64,000 nt of DNA, taken from the NCBI GenBank assembly GCA_947588355.1, contig CANPYI010000002.1, positions 56,195 through 120,194 of the forward strand, written 5' to 3'. Below the pieces are notes generated by a model. It worked only from the letters and a program-made list of their open reading frames with translations. It did no database searches and had not been told where the DNA came from. This stretch comes from an uncultured Clostridia bacterium (lineage in GTDB: Bacteria > Bacillota > Clostridia > Christensenellales > UBA1242). Positions 48,326 to 58,800 of this stretch are shown here, one piece after another (position 1 is the first letter of the stretch; each line of letters opens with the position of its first letter). A program made the position numbers and the translations under genes.

Positions 48326-51300
48326 ATGAATCAAAATAAAAAACACTCTGTATTTTTTAGGGGGATTGTGATTGCAGTCGCTTTTCTTTTGGCTGTTTTG
48401 TGCTTTCCAATCAACGGGATTGTTGCACTTGCTTCAGACGGCGACGTTGATTATCATTTCATCACCATAGGAAACAGTAAAGAAAGCGTTCAAACAGAAG
48501 TTTTGAAGGGCGATACTTACACCATTCCAGTCGCATATATCGGAGGAAATACTGGTTGGAAAGTTGGCGATTCCGACCAAAATAATCAAAAACTTGCAAC
48601 TGAAGGAGAACAACAAGTAACACTTGTTTCTTCAAACATTTCTGTTTCTATTTTGGGCGAAGATGTAAGACTTAACGAAGATAACAAAAGTTTTAATTTT
48701 AAGGTCGAAAAAGAGGGCACTTATCAAATTACTTACTCTTACAACTATAAAATTGGTGAAAAAGGTGAGGAGCAAACAAACTCTTACAAACTTAATGTTG
48801 TCAGCAAATTGCCAAAAGCATCTGTAAATTTTGTTGACACTTCTATTCCATTGCCAAGTTCTATTGATCTTTCTCTTGCTCACAGCAAAGAAGACAAAAA
48901 CACATACATCGACATGAATATTCCACTTCCAGAGATTCATGACGATAAAGATGAAAAAATTGAAGGGGTTGCTTTCTACACAACAAAAACTCTTGCTGAG
49001 GCTGAAGCAAAAGTTGGACAAGAGGGTGGCGTTGCTGACAAATACGTTTTGATCACAGCAAACGGCGGACACAATGCCAAAGATGTTGAAGTGAGTGAGG
49101 AGAATGGAAGATTTTTCATCTCTGGCTCGGTTTTCTCAGATAAAGACTATCTTGCTGGGCTTTACACTATCCGTTACTCTTATTATGTAAGAAACGCAAG
49201 TGCTGACAATGGTAAAGGTGTTGCTCACTTTGTGACATCTGCATCAAAAACAACAACCGTTTTCACTGACGACGGAAAACACAATCATTACAAAAATTAT
49301 GATATTAAACTTGACCTTGACTCTGATTGGATTGACAACGGACAAACAGGTGTTGAAAGCAAACTGCCAAAAGCAATCGGCTTGACATCTGCTGACACAA
49401 CTCCTGCCAACGAACAAGTTGATGTTGCATACAACGTGAAAGTTTTCTTCAAAACAACTCGCGAAGGACAATACAACACAGAGATCAAAGATATCAAAGT
49501 GAATCCAGATGATAAAGACAGTGCTTTACTTTATGCCGATCAACTTAACGCAGACGGCACTTTGAAAGATCCTACAAAATTCACTCCGCTTCAAGATGGA
49601 TATTATTCATTCATATACACCATTCGTGACTATTATGGAAACGAACGTTCCAACTTGAATGACAACAAATATGCATATGAATTCAAAGGCGGAGACGGAA
49701 ACAACGGTGTAAAGGATCAAAAAGCACCAACTGCAATTGTTTATGACGCTTCTTCTTATGACGAAAATGATGAATATGTTGACGAGGCTTACAAAAGCAA
49801 GTCATATTCTGTGGCAAACGGTGTTGTTGTTTACGCAATTGGCATGACAGACAATGTTTCGAAATACAACACACCGGGCGTTGACATGTATCGTGAAATT
49901 ATGCTTGACGAAGAAGAAACAGTTTTGACGATAAAAGATTACGACAAATACAACCTCGTGTTCAACTATCGTGAAACTGGCGCAAACAGTGCATATGACA
50001 ATCTTATTACAAATGATTATAATATCAGAAAACAAATAAATGCTGAAGGCAAGCAAATCAAGAGCGACAAAGATATGCTTGATTGGCTGAAAGAAAAGAG
50101 ATATCTTATTGTTGTTGACAACAAAAATAGTGACGAAATTTACAAAACATTCAAAAGTGCATCGGTTTTTGGCGAATCTATTACAGATGGAAACACTCTT
50201 GTAAGTTGGCTGAAAACACAAACTCCTGAAGAAATTGCCAAACTTGGTTTTGCATATATCGACTCGGACAAAACATTCGGAAGCAACCAAAATGGTGATT
50301 TAGGAAATGACGACTATGTTATTCACTATGTTGTGAAAGATGCTGCAGGAAACACTTCCACTCACAGAACAGTTTCCATGACAATCGTTTCAACTTTGGT
50401 TGACAACGATGCTCCACAAGTTGTTTTCTCAACAGGTCTTAAAGATTCTTATCTTCCAAACACAACTTTGACTTTCAACGCTCCATCTTGGCAAAAAGAA
50501 TCATATGACAACAGAATGCAAATGCACACACTTTATCGTTACTTGTATGATGAAAGTGTAAGCACAGGAAAGTTTACTGGCGACAAAAAACTTGACGAAG
50601 TTTGGAAAGCAATTGACAAAATTAAAGACGACAACGGCGTGCTTTTGACTGAAAAATACAAGACTTATAATACTGATTCCACTGACGGCTACACCGAACT
50701 TACTGACACTGATGCTTCTTCTTACACTATTGATCTAAGTGAAGCCGGTGAAAAAGTTACGGGACTTCAAATTTTTGTTTATGTGTTTGATGATGCCGGA
50801 AATGTCGGAATTTACGCAAAAACCGTTACAATTTCAAGCGTGATAGACAGTTTCTCTCCATCTTTGCATGATGTTATTGACAATGAAACTGCTGCAACTT
50901 ACGAACAAGGCACAGAAATCGCTCTTCCAACTCTTGAATTTTACGATGACGCCGTTGGCTTTATGACCTATGACATTGCTATCGAATGCGAACGTGAAAC
51001 AGGATCATTGCCAATTCACTCAACAGGCTCACATCACGAAAGAAAAGTTGCAAACGGCACAATAGGAACTTACAAGGTTTATGGCGGAAGATTTGTTGCT
51101 TCTTATGAAGGAACTTATCATGTTACGATCAGTGTTTCGGACGGCAACAACAATACTATTGCATATTTCAAAACTTACAAAGTTGAACCACGTGTTATTA
51201 TTCAACCACCAGTTATCAATCCAAGTTTTGCAAAAAATCAAACTGTTGAACTTGACACTTTGACTGACGGAATTGAAATCCCAGTTCCTGTTGTAAATTA

Positions 51301-52720
51301 CGAAATTCCAAGAAGTGTGACATATGATGTTTACACTGCAGAAGATACAAAAACAAACTACACAGCAGGACATGATGGCTACAACAACACAGATTATGTT
51401 GTTCTTGGCGTAAACGAGAATAATCTTGCAACAAATTGGTCAGCAACATATGGCACTGAAAATGTCTTCCGTCCAACAAAAACCGGAACATACGATTTTG
51501 TGTTTACAGTTGATTTGATTGTTTACAATTACAAAACAATGAAATACCAAGAAATGACAGTGGAAGCAGATGAATCGACCGGAATGCCTACGTACAAGGA
51601 AGGCGGATATATAGAATACACAAACAAGGACAAAACTGCAAAAATTTACGCAGCAGATGACAATAGTGCATTCAAAGTTGTTTCGTCTGAAAAAACTTAC
51701 TTTGTCGTTAATGATGAAAATGGCTTTAAGATTTTTAAAGAAGGCGAAAGTGGATTAGAGGAATTTAACTCTAAATCAGTGGAAGATGGATGGAACGACT
51801 CAATCTTTGCTGCTGAGGGTGCAGAAGATGCTTTCAAAGAATTGAAGCACTACAAACTTGAAAGTGACGTTTATCGTGTTGTTGTTCAAGATTCAACTGC
51901 TCCGGAACTTATCGACTATGACTATCCAACAGCACTCACCAAAGATGCTGAAGGAAAAGTTGGGGCTTTGACAATTTATGGTATTCAAGTAAAGCCAAAC
52001 GCAACAGGAATCGATGATATTGACCGTGACAGATCTCAAATTGTTTTGTCTTGGACACTTGCTTCGGCAGGTTCAACAGGCTCTGTAACCGGACGTCATG
52101 TTTACTCTTTGAGCAACGGAAAGGACAACAATCCATTTGAAGACCACACATTTGATTCTTTCCCAGACAACAGCGATGGTATTTACAAAGTGACTTACAA
52201 CGTGTATGACACAAATGGAAATGCCGCAGATCCTGTTGTTTACGAAATCGCTGTCGGTGACAATATTGGCCCAGAAATGAGTTTTGAAGAGTTTGAAATT
52301 AAAGACTCTTACAAACTTAGCGACCTTTTGAAATCACCTTTGAAAGTTGATTTGAGTGCTATTGACGTTATTGACTTAGGTTCTGACGAGGCATTTGAAT
52401 TCCCTAGAAAAGCAACCTTGACAAACAAATCTACCGGCGAAGAAATCAAGCCTGATGAAGAGCTTTCAAAAGACGATCAACTTTTCTTCAACATAGACGA
52501 AGTTGGCACTTACTCTTTGGTTGTTGAAGTTACCGATGCCGTTGGCAACAAATCATCTCAAACATTCTCATTTGAGGTTACTGCGGAAACTCGTGATGGC
52601 ACAACAACATATCAAGTGATTGGCACAGTTTTGATTGTGATTTCCGTGCTTATCCTTGCAGGTGTGATCATCTACTTCATTGTGTCAAAAGTAAAACTTG
52701 ACAAAGAATTGAAGAAATAA
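48326..52720 (+). CDS. Large membrane-anchored surface protein with Ig-like D-x-A-G-N repeats
   Basis: 1,464 aa from ATG 48326; the track start at 48257 coincides with the promoter -35 and is rejected. A signal peptide occupies residues 1-36 (basic MNQNKKH, a hydrophobic core, then ALAS). The body is a series of Ig-like beta domains recognised by closing strands such as IHYVVKDAAGNTSTHR, YVFDDAGNVGIY, YNVYDTNGNAAD and VEVTDAVGNKSS, at least six copies. The C-terminus is a hydrophobic helix (VIGTVLIVISVLILAGVII) followed by KVKLDKELKK. No LPXTG motif is present. It is probably an extracellular adhesin or wall-spanning scaffold. It is convergent with the similar 2,800-aa gene. Confidence 0.9.
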   Translation: MNQNKKHSVFFRGIVIAVAFLLAVLCFPINGIVALASDGDVDYHFITIGNSKESVQTEVLKGDTYTIPVAYIGGNTGWKVGDSDQNNQKLATEGEQQVTLVSSNISVSILGEDVRLNEDNKSFNFKVEKEGTYQITYSYNYKIGEKGEEQTNSYKLNVVSKLPKASVNFVDTSIPLPSSIDLSLAHSKEDKNTYIDMNIPLPEIHDDKDEKIEGVAFYTTKTLAEAEAKVGQEGGVADKYVLITANGGHNAKDVEVSEENGRFFISGSVFSDKDYLAGLYTIRYSYYVRNASADNGKGVAHFVTSASKTTTVFTDDGKHNHYKNYDIKLDLDSDWIDNGQTGVESKLPKAIGLTSADTTPANEQVDVAYNVKVFFKTTREGQYNTEIKDIKVNPDDKDSALLYADQLNADGTLKDPTKFTPLQDGYYSFIYTIRDYYGNERSNLNDNKYAYEFKGGDGNNGVKDQKAPTAIVYDASSYDENDEYVDEAYKSKSYSVANGVVVYAIGMTDNVSKYNTPGVDMYREIMLDEEETVLTIKDYDKYNLVFNYRETGANSAYDNLITNDYNIRKQINAEGKQIKSDKDMLDWLKEKRYLIVVDNKNSDEIYKTFKSASVFGESITDGNTLVSWLKTQTPEEIAKLGFAYIDSDKTFGSNQNGDLGNDDYVIHYVVKDAAGNTSTHRTVSMTIVSTLVDNDAPQVVFSTGLKDSYLPNTTLTFNAPSWQKESYDNRMQMHTLYRYLYDESVSTGKFTGDKKLDEVWKAIDKIKDDNGVLLTEKYKTYNTDSTDGYTELTDTDASSYTIDLSEAGEKVTGLQIFVYVFDDAGNVGIYAKTVTISSVIDSFSPSLHDVIDNETAATYEQGTEIALPTLEFYDDAVGFMTYDIAIECERETGSLPIHSTGSHHERKVANGTIGTYKVYGGRFVASYEGTYHVTISVSDGNNNTIAYFKTYKVEPRVIIQPPVINPSFAKNQTVELDTLTDGIEIPVPVVNYEIPRSVTYDVYTAEDTKTNYTAGHDGYNNTDYVVLGVNENNLATNWSATYGTENVFRPTKTGTYDFVFTVDLIVYNYKTMKYQEMTVEADESTGMPTYKEGGYIEYTNKDKTAKIYAADDNSAFKVVSSEKTYFVVNDENGFKIFKEGESGLEEFNSKSVEDGWNDSIFAAEGAEDAFKELKHYKLESDVYRVVVQDSTAPELIDYDYPTALTKDAEGKVGALTIYGIQVKPNATGIDDIDRDRSQIVLSWTLASAGSTGSVTGRHVYSLSNGKDNNPFEDHTFDSFPDNSDGIYKVTYNVYDTNGNAADPVVYEIAVGDNIGPEMSFEEFEIKDSYKLSDLLKSPLKVDLSAIDVIDLGSDEAFEFPRKATLTNKSTGEEIKPDEELSKDDQLFFNIDEVGTYSLVVEVTDAVGNKSSQTFSFEVTAETRDGTTTYQVIGTVLIVISVLILAGVIIYFIVSKVKLDKELKK

Positions 52721-52745
52721 AAAAAGAGCATTTGCTCTTTTTTTA
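52721..52745 (+). terminator. Terminator of the 1,464-aa surface-protein gene
   Basis: AAAAAGAGC and GCTCTTTTT arms with an ATTT loop and a T-run, starting at the stop codon. Confidence 0.85.
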
Positions 52746-52802
52746 TTTTACAAATGTTGTTGGTAATCATAATTTTATATTGTTAAAATTGCAAAACATT
52801 AA

Positions 52803-52836
52803 AAAAAATCCACTACAAATCAGTAGCGGATTTTTT
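52803..52836 (-). terminator. Terminator of the 2,800-aa surface-protein gene
   Basis: On the minus strand, AAAAAATCCGCTAC pairs with GTAGTGGATTTTTT (14 bp with one mismatch-tolerant G-U) around a 6-nt loop and runs into a U-tract. It is 3 nt beyond the stop codon and could work in both directions. Confidence 0.82.
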
Positions 52837-52839
52837 GTT

Positions 52840-55800
52840 TTATTTTACAGAGATTCGTTTTCTCAGTTTTATGATTATGAATATGATTGCAACAAGCACA
52901 ACTGCGGAAATAACAATTGCGATTATCGAGGCTGCATTCATAGGTTCATTTCGCGTAACTTTGTAACTGAACAGCAAGTTGCCGCTTGGCGAAATAATCT
53001 GGATAAAGTACGTTCCCGTTGAACTTATTGACAAGGTCTGTCCGATTTCGGCACTTTGACTGTTGATATTTATTGTTGTGCCAATTCCGATATTGCCTTC
53101 ATCAAGCAATTTTGCAATTCTTAAAGTTGATTCTCCCATCTCCAAAAAGATGTTTCGTGGGTTGTATAGAATGGTGATTGTGCCGGTTGTGGAATCTCCT
53201 TGCTTTAGGGATATTTGCAGAGGAGCCGTTCCAGAATAAATCTTCACAACAAACGTAAAGGTTGAAATGTAGTCTCTTAGAAGACGATTGTTGCTGTTGA
53301 TGGTGATTGTGTATTCACCTTCGCCAGTGTTTTGATCCAGATAGGATATAGGCAGTTCTGTCATATAAAGTTGACCATTTATCAAAACTTTGCCCACATC
53401 AAGTGATTGTATAAGTTGCTCAGTTATGTCATTGCCATTTTTCAAAACATTTTCAACATAGTAGTTTGAATATTTGTTGTACACATATGAAATTTTGTAT
53501 TCATCGGAATTTATTATTGTAAATTGATAAGTTTCGCTGCGAAGTTCTTGATTGTTGTTTTGAGCCGAGAATTTTATTTCATAATATCCAGAATCCTGGA
53601 AGGTGAAACTTGTGCCACTCGTCGAAATTTCTTGAACAATTCCATTTCTTTTCACTTCTGCAAGTGCAGGATAGATCGAGTAGTATGCCGAAGTGTAAGT
53701 GTTTCGATCTATATTAAGTGTGACGGCGCCGTTGTAAACCGCTTGTTTTATTGGCAAACTTGTTTCTTGTTGTTGTGTAAGCGGATTGGTGTAGGTGATT
53801 GTGAAAGGCACATCTTTCAAAAATACAAATGTAAATTGCTCGTATTCATCATTTCCAACCTTAAACTTGTTTACATTTCCCGCAACATCGACAAATCTTA
53901 TGGTGTACATTCCGGAATTTGTCAAGTAGATGTAATTGAATGCACTTGTTGTGCCGTTGGTCAAAGTTCTTGAGCCGGAGTAAACTGTTGGATTAAGAAC
54001 GATTTGTCCGCCTTCCAAACCTGTGCTGTGAAGTGTGACTTCAATAGAAATCTCGTTTTCCGGCAAAGCATTATATTTTGACCATTGCAACTGAACTCTG
54101 TCAAGATTGTTGCCGTCTGGTATAATCAAATTTGCAGAATTTCTGTTTGCCAAGTTGTTGTTTGTGTCAATCACACCGTCGGTATTGTAAGTGTAGAATG
54201 TTGTTACAAAATTTGAAACATTTGGCACGTAGGTGACTATGAGATATGTTTCATAATTCGTTTGGCTGTCTTCTTTGCTGTAAACGCGATACTTTTCACT
54301 CTTGACATTGTTCTTTTCATATTCATGAACTTTTTCGTATGCAAGGTTTTGTTCGCTGTTTAGCATGATTTCAACACGATCGCCTTCGTTTACTATATAA
54401 TGGTTGGAGTACTGTGTGTTGTCTTCTTCTGCACGATATATTGTTCCGCTTTTTTGGACAACACTTCTTGTGCCGTTCGTAACTTTTTCAACCCAGTAAT
54501 ATGATGTAAGTGATGTCAAATTGAAGGAATAGATTTGAGAATTTGGCACGTCTTCAAAAACGTATTGTGCGTTGCCGTATTGATTTTGCAACTGTGTGTC
54601 ATACCAAATCTTCAATTGCCATGTTTCAGTTTCGCCCGAAACATTTTGAAGCCTTGATCCTGATGTCAATTCTTGCCAAACGTCTTCAGTGACTTGTTTT
54701 GCCCAAACTTTGACAGGCAAAAATGTTTCCGACCTGTTGAATTGAACTCTCAGTTGTGAGAAGTATCCCAATTCACCATTCAAAGAATTTGTAATTTGGT
54801 CGTTGACGATCTCGCCACGCGCGTTTAAAATTTTGTATTGACCTGCTGTGTTGACTTGAGGGTCAGAGTTTGGACGAAGGAGTTCGTCATACAACTTGAA
54901 TTGAATAGATTTGATAAACTTTTGTGTTGTTGCATCTGAAATATTGAGAACAAAATTCAAATTGTAACCCTGTGACTTGTCATTGACTTTGTAGGTGTTG
55001 ATTTGTGTTCCGTTGCTCCCATATGAGTGACCTTCGGAGGCATTTGTAAGATTGATTGTTTGTTTTGTTGTTGTGCCATCTACGTTTTGGACTATCACTT
55101 CTTTGGCCTCTACACTGTATTTGTTTGTGTTGAATGTGTATTGGAATCCGTCACGGACAATATAAATCAAATCTCCGTTTTCGTCGTAATAGGCGTACAC
55201 TTTGTCTTCCTCTTTTTCGGAGCCGATTTCACGTGAGATGATTGACTCGTGATACAAGTGAACTTCGCTGTATGTTTGGCCGTAGTTGTCTGTAAATTCA
55301 TACAAAATTCGGTCGTTTGAGGATATTGTTGCAAGGTTTGGATTTATTTCAAAAACAAGTTGGTCGCCGGAAATCATAACGCGTATTGTTTCGCTTTCAT
55401 TCCAAGAAGAAGTTGTGCTTGTAAAGTTTTTCCAATCCTGTGCGTAGCCAAGTTTGTTTTGAACAGGCTCACCATTTTCGTCAGCATAGATAGCGTTGCC
55501 GTTTACACTGATTTTCATGCTTACAACAAACGGGGTGTTGCTTGCCGTTGTTGTGTTTTGAAGTTGTGCGTCAGAAACATTTGAAAAACTGATAAACTCT
55601 CGATTTGCTGTGTTTGACATTGTGTGATTGAGTCCGATGTTTCGGATGTTTACATAAAAGTTTGTGTCAGTTTGATTAAGCCTGTTTGTGATGGTGATGC
55701 AATGCTTGTCGCTTAAACTTTGAGTTCCATCTATCAAATCTTTTATGGCAATGGTCTGTGGAGTACTTTGTCCAACAAACACATATGCGTAGCCCTTTTG

Positions 55801-58800
55801 CCAAGGTGACAGCATAAGTGTGCGCGTTGTTGAAACAGGCTGGCCATTTTGACGGGAGTATGTTCTGACCGTAAATGGTGACCAAACATCTCCAAAGAAG
55901 TCTATGTTTTGCAATTTGAAGCCCATGCGCGCATAGATGTTGTTTATCGCACCGCTATGACTTTGCACTGCAAACATATCATCCGAAGTGTAGTTGACAA
56001 CGTTTTGTTCATCTTGGTCGGTGGTGTAGGTGATAAGATTGCGTCCGCTTTGTCTTTGGTCGGTGACAAATATTGTGTAGATTGCCATATTTCTTGCGCG
56101 GTCTATTTCCACAATCTCATAATAAGCACCAACTTCCAACTCGCCAATATCGTTTATGTTGTTGTAATTTGACTCGTAGAAACCACTTGGAGAAGTTTCT
56201 TGTTGAGCGGAAGAAGAATATTTCACACCTTCAGCAAAACGATTTATATATGTTGAAACATCGCCAGTGTTTTGTCTTAAGGTGTTTATGAAATCTTTTG
56301 TGACCACATATGAATAGTATGCAAAAATGTTTCCACTGTCAGAGCCTTGACTAAGGTTGTAACTTCGGTTTGATTTGTCTGTGCTTGGTGTGTAATTTGC
56401 CTTTTGATAAGAACGCAAGACCGACCTGTTGAACAAATTGCTGTCAATTTTTGAGTTTTGCAAAGATTTGTCCACAAGATCTTCCACGTTTTTGTCAGGG
56501 GCAGTCAAGTCAACAATGATTCGTTTTGTTACAAAATGATACAAGTTGTTTCCGTTTGAGTCCACAACCAAATCGTGATTTTCGTAGTACATTGTGATGT
56601 CCACAAAACCACCATCTTGGTAAACTCCATCAAGTTTTTGCAAATCGATTGTGCCAAGATAGTTGCCGTTGGATTGCAATTGCGGAATGTTGTTCCAAAT
56701 ATTTCGATGCTCATCAGACGGGTCATTTAAGTTGAAATCAAAACCTTTTGTGTTTGATGCTGTGCTGAAATGAATCTTTGTCACATCTATGTTTGCCATA
56801 AATTGATTGTCGCTGTGTTGCCAAATAACATCAAGCAAAGATTGATTTGTATAGTATGTTTCTTTGATTTGTGAGTCTGGACTTAAGGTGGATTGCAAAG
56901 GTCTTTTGCCTATTGTGCTTGAAACAGAAGTTTCAACTGTAAAATCAGGCTCTGTTTGAATGATGTCAAATTGGAAGGTTATTGATTGCTGATAATTGTT
57001 TTCGGCTAAGCCTTCACCAAACATACCTTGATAAACCGTCACAAAATAACTTCCTGCCTCTGTCAACTGACCAAACTCTGTTTCACCGTTTTCATAACTA
57101 TAAAATTTTAAAAATCCGTTTTCATCTGCTTGAACATTTTCAAGGGTTGGATTCTTGCTGTTTGAAGTCACTGCGATAGGCGATGAATCCACACTTCCTC
57201 GGCGCAATTCTGCATAAAGTGCATATTCCTTGATCAAATTGTCTTTTTTGAAAAAGTTCATACTGTCGGAGTTGTCTTCTGCAAAATTGTATTTTACATC
57301 AAACTCATAGCCGTTGCCTGTTTCCGTCTTTTCTACGTAAGTTGTGTATTTGTATTGAGGAATGTAGATATTTACTGGAAGTTTGTTTGTTGTAAGTCTA
57401 GCCTGAACATCTCCGTTGTTGTAGAACGAACCGTTGTTGGTGTTGCCCGCTTCACTGTTTGGAAATGTCACAACAAGGTCTGTGGTTTTTCCGGTGTCGT
57501 ACATAGCAACAAAAATATCTCCACCGACCAAACTTTCCGAATGCTCACCAATCGGGGTTTGACTTGAAATCACTTCGTTGCGGTCTACAATCAAAACATA
57601 TTGGCGTTTATAATAGTCTTTTTCATTGTATGTGTTGTCGTTTTCAAGGTTGTATGTACGCGTGATAACATATTTGCCGGGTGTTGTAATATTGTTTTCA
57701 AGTTTGATATCAATTGGAATTTTTGGATCTTGTGTTAAGTCATCTGCGTTATATTTGTACAATTCGATATTTGATTCTGTAGGATTGTCTGCAAGTTTTC
57801 TGTAATAATATGTTACGCCGTTCACATCTTTGCTGCCCTGTTCGTATGCGTAAAAATCCATTGTAATTGATTCAACTTGTATTTTGTTTGTTTTTAAAGT
57901 TGGAACAAATGTTACTTGAAGGGCTTTGCTCATGCGAGTAGGACTTAAGTAGGTTGTCAGTTGTTCAGTTTTTTGATGTTTTTCGTCTTGAACGTCAGAA
58001 AGTTGTTCAACTTCGGTGTTGTTTGATGCAAGATATCTGATTTCATCACCTTCGCTGTACTGAATGAAGAATTGCGAATCATCAAAACTTACAATTATTG
58101 TCTGTCTTGCACTGAAGTAATTTGTATATTGAATGAGTGCATCTTCGTTGTAAAGGACGTCCATCTTGCTGTTGGAGGCATCGCGTATCATAACTGTGTA
58201 GGTGATTTCCTTGTCGCAATTCAATTCTTGAGAGTTGACATTTTGTCTTTCAACATATCCTTTGTCAGGGTCGTTGACATCTGTCATGTGAGTCACATTG
58301 TTGATAGGCACTGCCAAATAAAGTCCGCTGTAATTTGAGATTAAACGGCTCACTCCATCTCTATCTTCTATTTCATCATCTCTTACTGTTATTTCTTTGA
58401 TAAACTCAGGTTGATACAATTTCTGATAAACAGTCTTAAAGATTTCTTTTGATTTTGTGCCATTTTTGTCGGTGAAAACTGTGCTTATCACACCGGAAAA
58501 GTCTATATCAGAATCTTCTCCCAAAGTGTAATCTTTAAAGATGTTTTCAAGACCGTTGATGTAAATTACTTTGTATTTTCCCCAGTAAAGTGTGGATTTT
58601 TCGTGAATAAATTGTGAAGTGCTTGGAAGGGTGTATTTTGTGTCATAAAGAGCAAATATTGGATTGGAATCATCAATTACAAACAAATCATATGAGTGGT
58701 TGCCCGCTTCGTCATAAACATCAAGCACATAAAGTCCAGGGTCAGTGAAAAGCGATTGCTCTGACAAAGTGTCTTTTCCGGTGGTGTTTTCAAGATATGG

